A stretch of DNA of 8,745 bases from contig JAJAZF010000342.1 of the NCBI GenBank assembly GCA_026785875.1, forward strand, positions 1-8,745. The letters run 5' to 3'. The notes under the pieces were generated by a model. The model saw nothing but the letters and a program-made list of their open reading frames with translations, did not search any database and was not told the DNA's origin. Below are positions 6,710 to 8,745 of this stretch, piece by piece; the first letter of the stretch is position 1; each line of letters opens with the position of its first letter. Position numbers and translations under genes: made by a program. This stretch comes from Chamaesiphon sp. (GTDB lineage Bacteria > Cyanobacteriota > Cyanobacteriia > Cyanobacteriales > Chamaesiphonaceae).

Positions 6710-8608
6710 ATGACCGTAATTCCGCCATCCTCAGTGTCCCCCGCACCATTACTCTCACGGCTGACTGACAAGCTCAATCACCTCGATCCCTCTCCTGGTC
6801 TAGTAGTTCTCCTCCTATCCGTTCTGATTGGGGGTACCGCAGGATTGGGTGTAGTTTTATTTCACTATCTGATCGAGCGATCTCATAGTTTATCTCATGC
6901 ACTGATCGTCGATCGTCTCAAGGTGTTTTTGCATATTCAGGGGACTTGGGTGGTTGCACTAGTACCAGTGCTCGGTGGCATCGTCGTCGGACTGATGCGC
7001 TGGTACTGGCGCGATTTTGGCCCCAATATGAATTCGATGATCGCGGCTACCCAATCGGGTAACAAGGTAACGCCGTGGCGGGGTCTAATCAAGATGGTGG
7101 CGGCTTCAGTATCGCTAGGAACTGGAGCATCACTCGGGCCAGAGGGGCCGAGTGTAGAAATTGGGGCAAACCTGGGGATGTTTTTGGGACAGGCTTTAAA
7201 TGCTTCTCAGGAACGGCAACGGTTATTACTCGGTGCAGGTGCGGCGGCGGGGATTGCGGCGGGATTTAATGCACCGATCGCGGGCGTATTTTTTGCGTTA
7301 GAGTTGGTATTAGGTACCACATTTGCAACTTCTGCGGTAAGTGTAGTCGTATTAGCCGCTGTAGTTGCATCGCTGGTCGCTCAAATTGGGCTGGGTGCTC
7401 GACCTGCATTTGCTTTACCTGTATATGAAGTCAAGAGTTTATTCGAGTTACCCCTCTATCTATTACTGGGTGGGGTGGCGAGTGTTGTTGCCTTTACATA
7501 TACTCAAACTGTGGATTTTGCCCGCGAAGCCTTTCAGGGGAATGTCAGTTACTTGTCATGGTTGGGGAAAATCCCCCGTTGGTTGACTCCCGTAATTGGT
7601 GGTGCGATCGTCGGAATTGTTGCCTTAAAGTTTCCGCAGGTGACGGGAATTGGCTATGAAACGATCGAGGCAATGTTGCAAGATGTCCAATTTTCAGTGA
7701 TTCTGCTCGTCTCAATTTTGGTAGTCAAATTGCTGATGACAGCAGTAAGTTTGGGGAGTGGGCTAGTCGGTGGTTTATTTGCTCCCTCAATGTTTTTAGG
7801 GGCGACGACGGGAGCAATTTACGGCAAATCTTTAGTATTATTATTCCCTCAACTCATCGGTCTGATTGCTGCCCCTCCAGCCTATGCAATGGTGGGAATG
7901 GCTGCGGTACTCGCCAGTAGTGCTAGAGCACCTTTAACGGCGATTCTACTGATGTTTGAGCTAACTCGCGATTACCGGATCGTTCTGCCAGTAATGGCTT
8001 GTGTCGGCTTGAGTATTTGCGCGATCGAACGGATGAACCCCAAATCAAAATCTCCAGATAAATTAGATAAATTAGCTCTGAGTGTTCAACCAGATCGCTA
8101 TCTAGATCTCATCCAAAATCTCCAAGTCCGCGATGCGATGGATACTCACTATCTCCGGTTGTCCGATCGCTTAGATATTCTCACTGCTGGGTTAAAATTG
8201 ACTCAAAATAATTGTCACAGTGCTTTGGTAATTGACGATCGCCAGGAGTTGCTCGGTATTATTACTCTCCACGATCTGAGTCGGGCAATTTCTCAAGCCG
8301 AAGCCTCTTCACAACCGAGTCAATTATTAACTGATACTCTCAGGAGTATTTGTACCAAATATCTATTCTACGCGGACATCGACGAACCGATTATCGAAGC
8401 GATCGATCGGATGACAGCCAGAGGATTGCACCAATTACCTGTGATCGACAAATCTCAGCCCGATTTAGTCGTCGGAATTCTCCAACAGGATCGGATCCCT
8501 CTCGCCTGTAGTATCGCATCTACCCGTCAAGCTTTGAATAAGTATAAAATGCTCACACCCACATTAACTCCGGCGATCGATCTAGCCGTTAAACAGTTAA
8601 ACAGTTGA
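6710..8608 (+). CDS. ClC-family anion channel/transporter with C-terminal CBS domain pair
   Basis: This 632-residue membrane protein has a ClC core (about 30-440) moving chloride or another anion, followed by two cytoplasmic CBS domains (about 472-535 and 545-605) that usually bind adenine nucleotides and regulate gating. Core motifs: GTGASLGPEGPSVEIG (137-152) with the gating glutamate E145; FNAPIAGVFFALEL (186-199); GLVGGLFAPSMFLG (351-364); and TRDYRIVLP (419-427), where Y422 matches the chloride-coordinating tyrosine Y445 of E. coli ClcA. Two key sites differ. The GSGIP chloride motif appears as GPNMN (104-108), and the internal proton glutamate (E203 in ClcA) is L199, as in channel-type members with a hydrophobic residue. 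It may therefore be a channel or have altered selectivity; I leave the symbol blank. No clear Shine-Dalgarno precedes the ATG. The stop codon lies inside a heptamer repeat, so the last residues may derive from it. Confidence 0.88.
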   Translation: MTVIPPSSVSPAPLLSRLTDKLNHLDPSPGLVVLLLSVLIGGTAGLGVVLFHYLIERSHSLSHALIVDRLKVFLHIQGTWVVALVPVLGGIVVGLMRWYWRDFGPNMNSMIAATQSGNKVTPWRGLIKMVAASVSLGTGASLGPEGPSVEIGANLGMFLGQALNASQERQRLLLGAGAAAGIAAGFNAPIAGVFFALELVLGTTFATSAVSVVVLAAVVASLVAQIGLGARPAFALPVYEVKSLFELPLYLLLGGVASVVAFTYTQTVDFAREAFQGNVSYLSWLGKIPRWLTPVIGGAIVGIVALKFPQVTGIGYETIEAMLQDVQFSVILLVSILVVKLLMTAVSLGSGLVGGLFAPSMFLGATTGAIYGKSLVLLFPQLIGLIAAPPAYAMVGMAAVLASSARAPLTAILLMFELTRDYRIVLPVMACVGLSICAIERMNPKSKSPDKLDKLALSVQPDRYLDLIQNLQVRDAMDTHYLRLSDRLDILTAGLKLTQNNCHSALVIDDRQELLGIITLHDLSRAISQAEASSQPSQLLTDTLRSICTKYLFYADIDEPIIEAIDRMTARGLHQLPVIDKSQPDLVVGILQQDRIPLACSIASTRQALNKYKMLTPTLTPAIDLAVKQLNS

Positions 8609-8637
8609 TAGTTGATAGTTGACAGTTGACAGTTGTC
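8603..8637 (+). repeat. Heptanucleotide tandem repeat (AGTTGAY-type), five copies, overlapping the ClC stop codon
   Basis: Contiguous 7-mers are AGTTGAT (8603-8609), AGTTGAT (8610-8616), AGTTGAC (8617-8623), AGTTGAC (8624-8630) and a degenerate AGTTGTC (8631-8637). Just before them AAACAGTT occurs twice in tandem (8591-8598 and 8599-8606), inside the coding sequence. This is an STRR-type array as found in many cyanobacteria. The TGA stop of the ClC gene (8606-8608) is part of the first unit. Confidence 0.8.
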
Positions 8638-8745
8638 TGGTCAGTTGTCCCGCCCAGTACAGTTGCAGCTCTTGGGGTCGCCAATACGGTAAGCGCAGAG
8701 CGTCTAGGATCGATCCTAGATGCTCTGCAAATGGAGATTACACCA
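8638..8745. other. Right-edge region; ambiguous coding traces on both strands
   Basis: No complete gene is present. On the plus strand a frame is open from 8626 to the window end, and an in-frame ATG at 8731 (MEITP...) could start a gene running off the edge. On the minus strand 8737 down to the repeat reads as a protein-like stretch (LRLPYWRPQELQLYWAGQL, from about 8700 to 8644), but it has no start codon and a TAA at 8740-8738 interrupts it, so it would be a gene remnant at most. The two readings share LGSILDA, because that part is encoded by the palindrome at 8695-8728. I do not call a CDS. Confidence 0.4.
8695..8728 (+). repeat. 34-base near-perfect palindrome, 87 bases after the ClC stop
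   Basis: Outer arms GCAGAGC (8695-8701) and GCTCTGC (8722-8728) are exact reverse complements. Between them lies a perfect 18-base palindrome (8703-8720, centred on GGATCGATCC). The single non-complementary pair is G8702 against T8721, which is a G-U wobble in a plus-strand transcript but an A-C mismatch in a minus-strand one. A plus-strand RNA could thus form a stem of about 15 pairs with a four-base loop. No T-run follows, so it is not a classical intrinsic terminator. It could protect the 3' end of the ClC mRNA or be a dispersed repeat. Confidence 0.7.

Overview
This window looks like ordinary chromosomal DNA from a cyanobacterium. It contains perfect HIP1 octamers (GCGATCGC at 2574-2581 and 6463-6470) and many CGATCG cores. 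It also has heptanucleotide tandem repeats of the cyanobacterial STRR kind, and its proteins have cyanobacterial character, notably FtsW and a tandem pterin synthase. I cannot assign the genus from sequence alone. Base composition and codon style look even throughout. I see no transposase, integrase, phage gene, CRISPR array, tRNA or rRNA.

Layout from left to right: 1-349 has no convincing gene but holds several small inverted repeats. A two-domain 6-pyruvoyl-tetrahydropterin synthase-like protein lies on the minus strand (350-1219). It is divergent from a small membrane-anchored protein of unknown function on the plus strand (1352-1780), whose 5' flank is a heptamer repeat array. That gene converges with a minus-strand gene for a family 5 solute-binding lipoprotein (1826-3604). 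A 212-base divergent region with a short hairpin repeat follows. Three plus-strand genes complete the window: ftsW (3817-5007), a long PlsC-like acyltransferase (5136-6548) and a ClC anion transporter with a C-terminal CBS pair (6710-8608). The ClC stop codon lies inside a second heptamer array. The last 137 bases carry a 34-base near-perfect palindrome and ambiguous coding traces on both strands.

The genes do not form an obvious pathway. FtsW (septal peptidoglycan polymerisation) and the acyltransferase (probably phospholipid synthesis) both serve envelope growth and run in the same direction. The gaps of 128 and 161 bases leave it open whether the three plus-strand genes are co-transcribed. 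The binding protein has no permease or ATPase gene beside it and would have to work with a transporter encoded elsewhere.

I did not find a convincing new multi-gene system. The points most worth a second look are at residue level. The N-terminal pterin-synthase domain has lost its catalytic histidine. The ClC protein lacks both the usual chloride-binding motif and the internal proton glutamate. The acyltransferase has a long unexplained C-terminal half. Heptamer arrays sit exactly on two gene boundaries.
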